This document shows, in pieces, positions 5,325 through 5,445 of a stretch of 5,445 nt of DNA. The translations under genes and the position numbers were made by a program. The notes beneath the pieces are model-generated. The model did no database searches and was not told the DNA's origin. It worked only from the letters and a program-made list of their open reading frames with translations. The stretch covers positions 1 to 5,445 of the forward strand of contig JAJPYW010000293.1 in NCBI GenBank assembly GCA_021204715.1, read 5' to 3'. The number at the start of each line of letters is the position of its first letter. The stretch's first letter is position 1. This DNA is from Prevotellaceae bacterium (GTDB taxonomy: Bacteria > Bacteroidota > Bacteroidia > Bacteroidales > Bacteroidaceae).

Positions 5325-5445
5325 ATGGAAATAACCAGCGCGGAGTTCGTCATCAGCAATACCGACGTAGCCAAGTGTCCCCAAGGACGCCTGCCCGAAT
5401 ACGCCTTCATAGGCCGCTCCAACGTGGGCAAGTCGAGCCTCATCA
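5325..5445 (+). CDS. engB: Ribosome-biogenesis GTPase EngB (YihA/YsxC), 3' end missing
   Basis: Only the first 40 residues are in the window. They read [20 protein letters not shown], then [20 protein letters not shown], the characteristic opening of EngB/YihA/YsxC GTPases. The P-loop is GRSNVGKSS (residues 30-38), a GxxxxGKS Walker A motif. EngB binds GTP and assists late assembly of the large ribosomal subunit, and is generally essential. ATG at 5325 gives the usual MEI start; an in-frame ATG at 5313 (MAVPMEI) is possible and would add four residues. The 26 nt before 5313 contain only A and C, with no Shine-Dalgarno. The gene is divergent from recR. Confidence 0.93.
   Translation, partial: MEITSAEFVISNTDVAKCPQGRLPEYAFIGRSNVGKSSLI

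Noticed and set aside
5192..5443. 84-codon N-terminal extension of the recR frame
   Set aside because: RecR proteins start at MNxQYPS; the extension runs across the divergent promoters and antisense to the engB start, so it is just an open frame.
1..5445. CRISPR arrays, tRNA/rRNA genes, insertion sequences, phage or defence genes
   Set aside because: No spaced direct repeats, RNA-gene signatures, transposase-like frames or defence domains were seen; the window is filled by housekeeping-type genes.

Overview
The window is an ordinary chromosomal housekeeping segment from a member of the Bacteroidales, most like Bacteroidaceae/Prevotellaceae. This is inferred from protein family character (ArgH, RecR, the YqgE-family protein and the EngB N-terminus all read as Bacteroides-type versions), from the lack of clear Shine-Dalgarno sequences, and from two matches to the Bacteroides -7 promoter box TAnnTTTG. 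Coding DNA is fairly GC-rich with heavy use of TTG for leucine; the gaps between genes are AT-rich.

Left half, + strand: the 3' part of pyrE (orotate phosphoribosyltransferase), a terminator-like hairpin, a small SRPBCC-fold protein of unknown function, argH (argininosuccinate lyase), and a YqgE/AlgH (UPF0301) family protein. PyrE and ArgH act in the two pathways that share carbamoyl phosphate (pyrimidine and arginine synthesis). The SRPBCC gene sits only 37 nt before argH and is probably co-transcribed with it.

Right half, - strand, reading leftwards from about 5190: recR (recombination mediator), a four-helix membrane protein, a very acidic 89-residue protein, and a GNAT acetyltransferase. 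The gaps between them are 39, 21 and 24 nt, which suggests one operon. Divergent from recR, the 5' end of engB (ribosome-assembly GTPase) runs off the right edge. The 133-nt recR/engB gap carries one TAnnTTTG box facing each way.

The convergent junction between the YqgE-family gene and the acetyltransferase gene (about 3100-3235) is the most structured non-coding-like stretch. It holds a 53-nt sequence that can fold into an almost fully paired three-way junction, followed by a perfect 11-bp terminator hairpin with a TTTT loop. The acetyltransferase reading frame runs through the terminator and ends inside the three-way element, so its last 18 residues look like read-through rather than conserved protein.

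No RNA gene, CRISPR array, insertion sequence or defence system was seen, and no stretch over 300 bases lacks a gene. I do not see a clearly new biological system. The best leads are the palindromic element with the altered acetyltransferase tail, and the small poly-acidic protein in the recR cluster.
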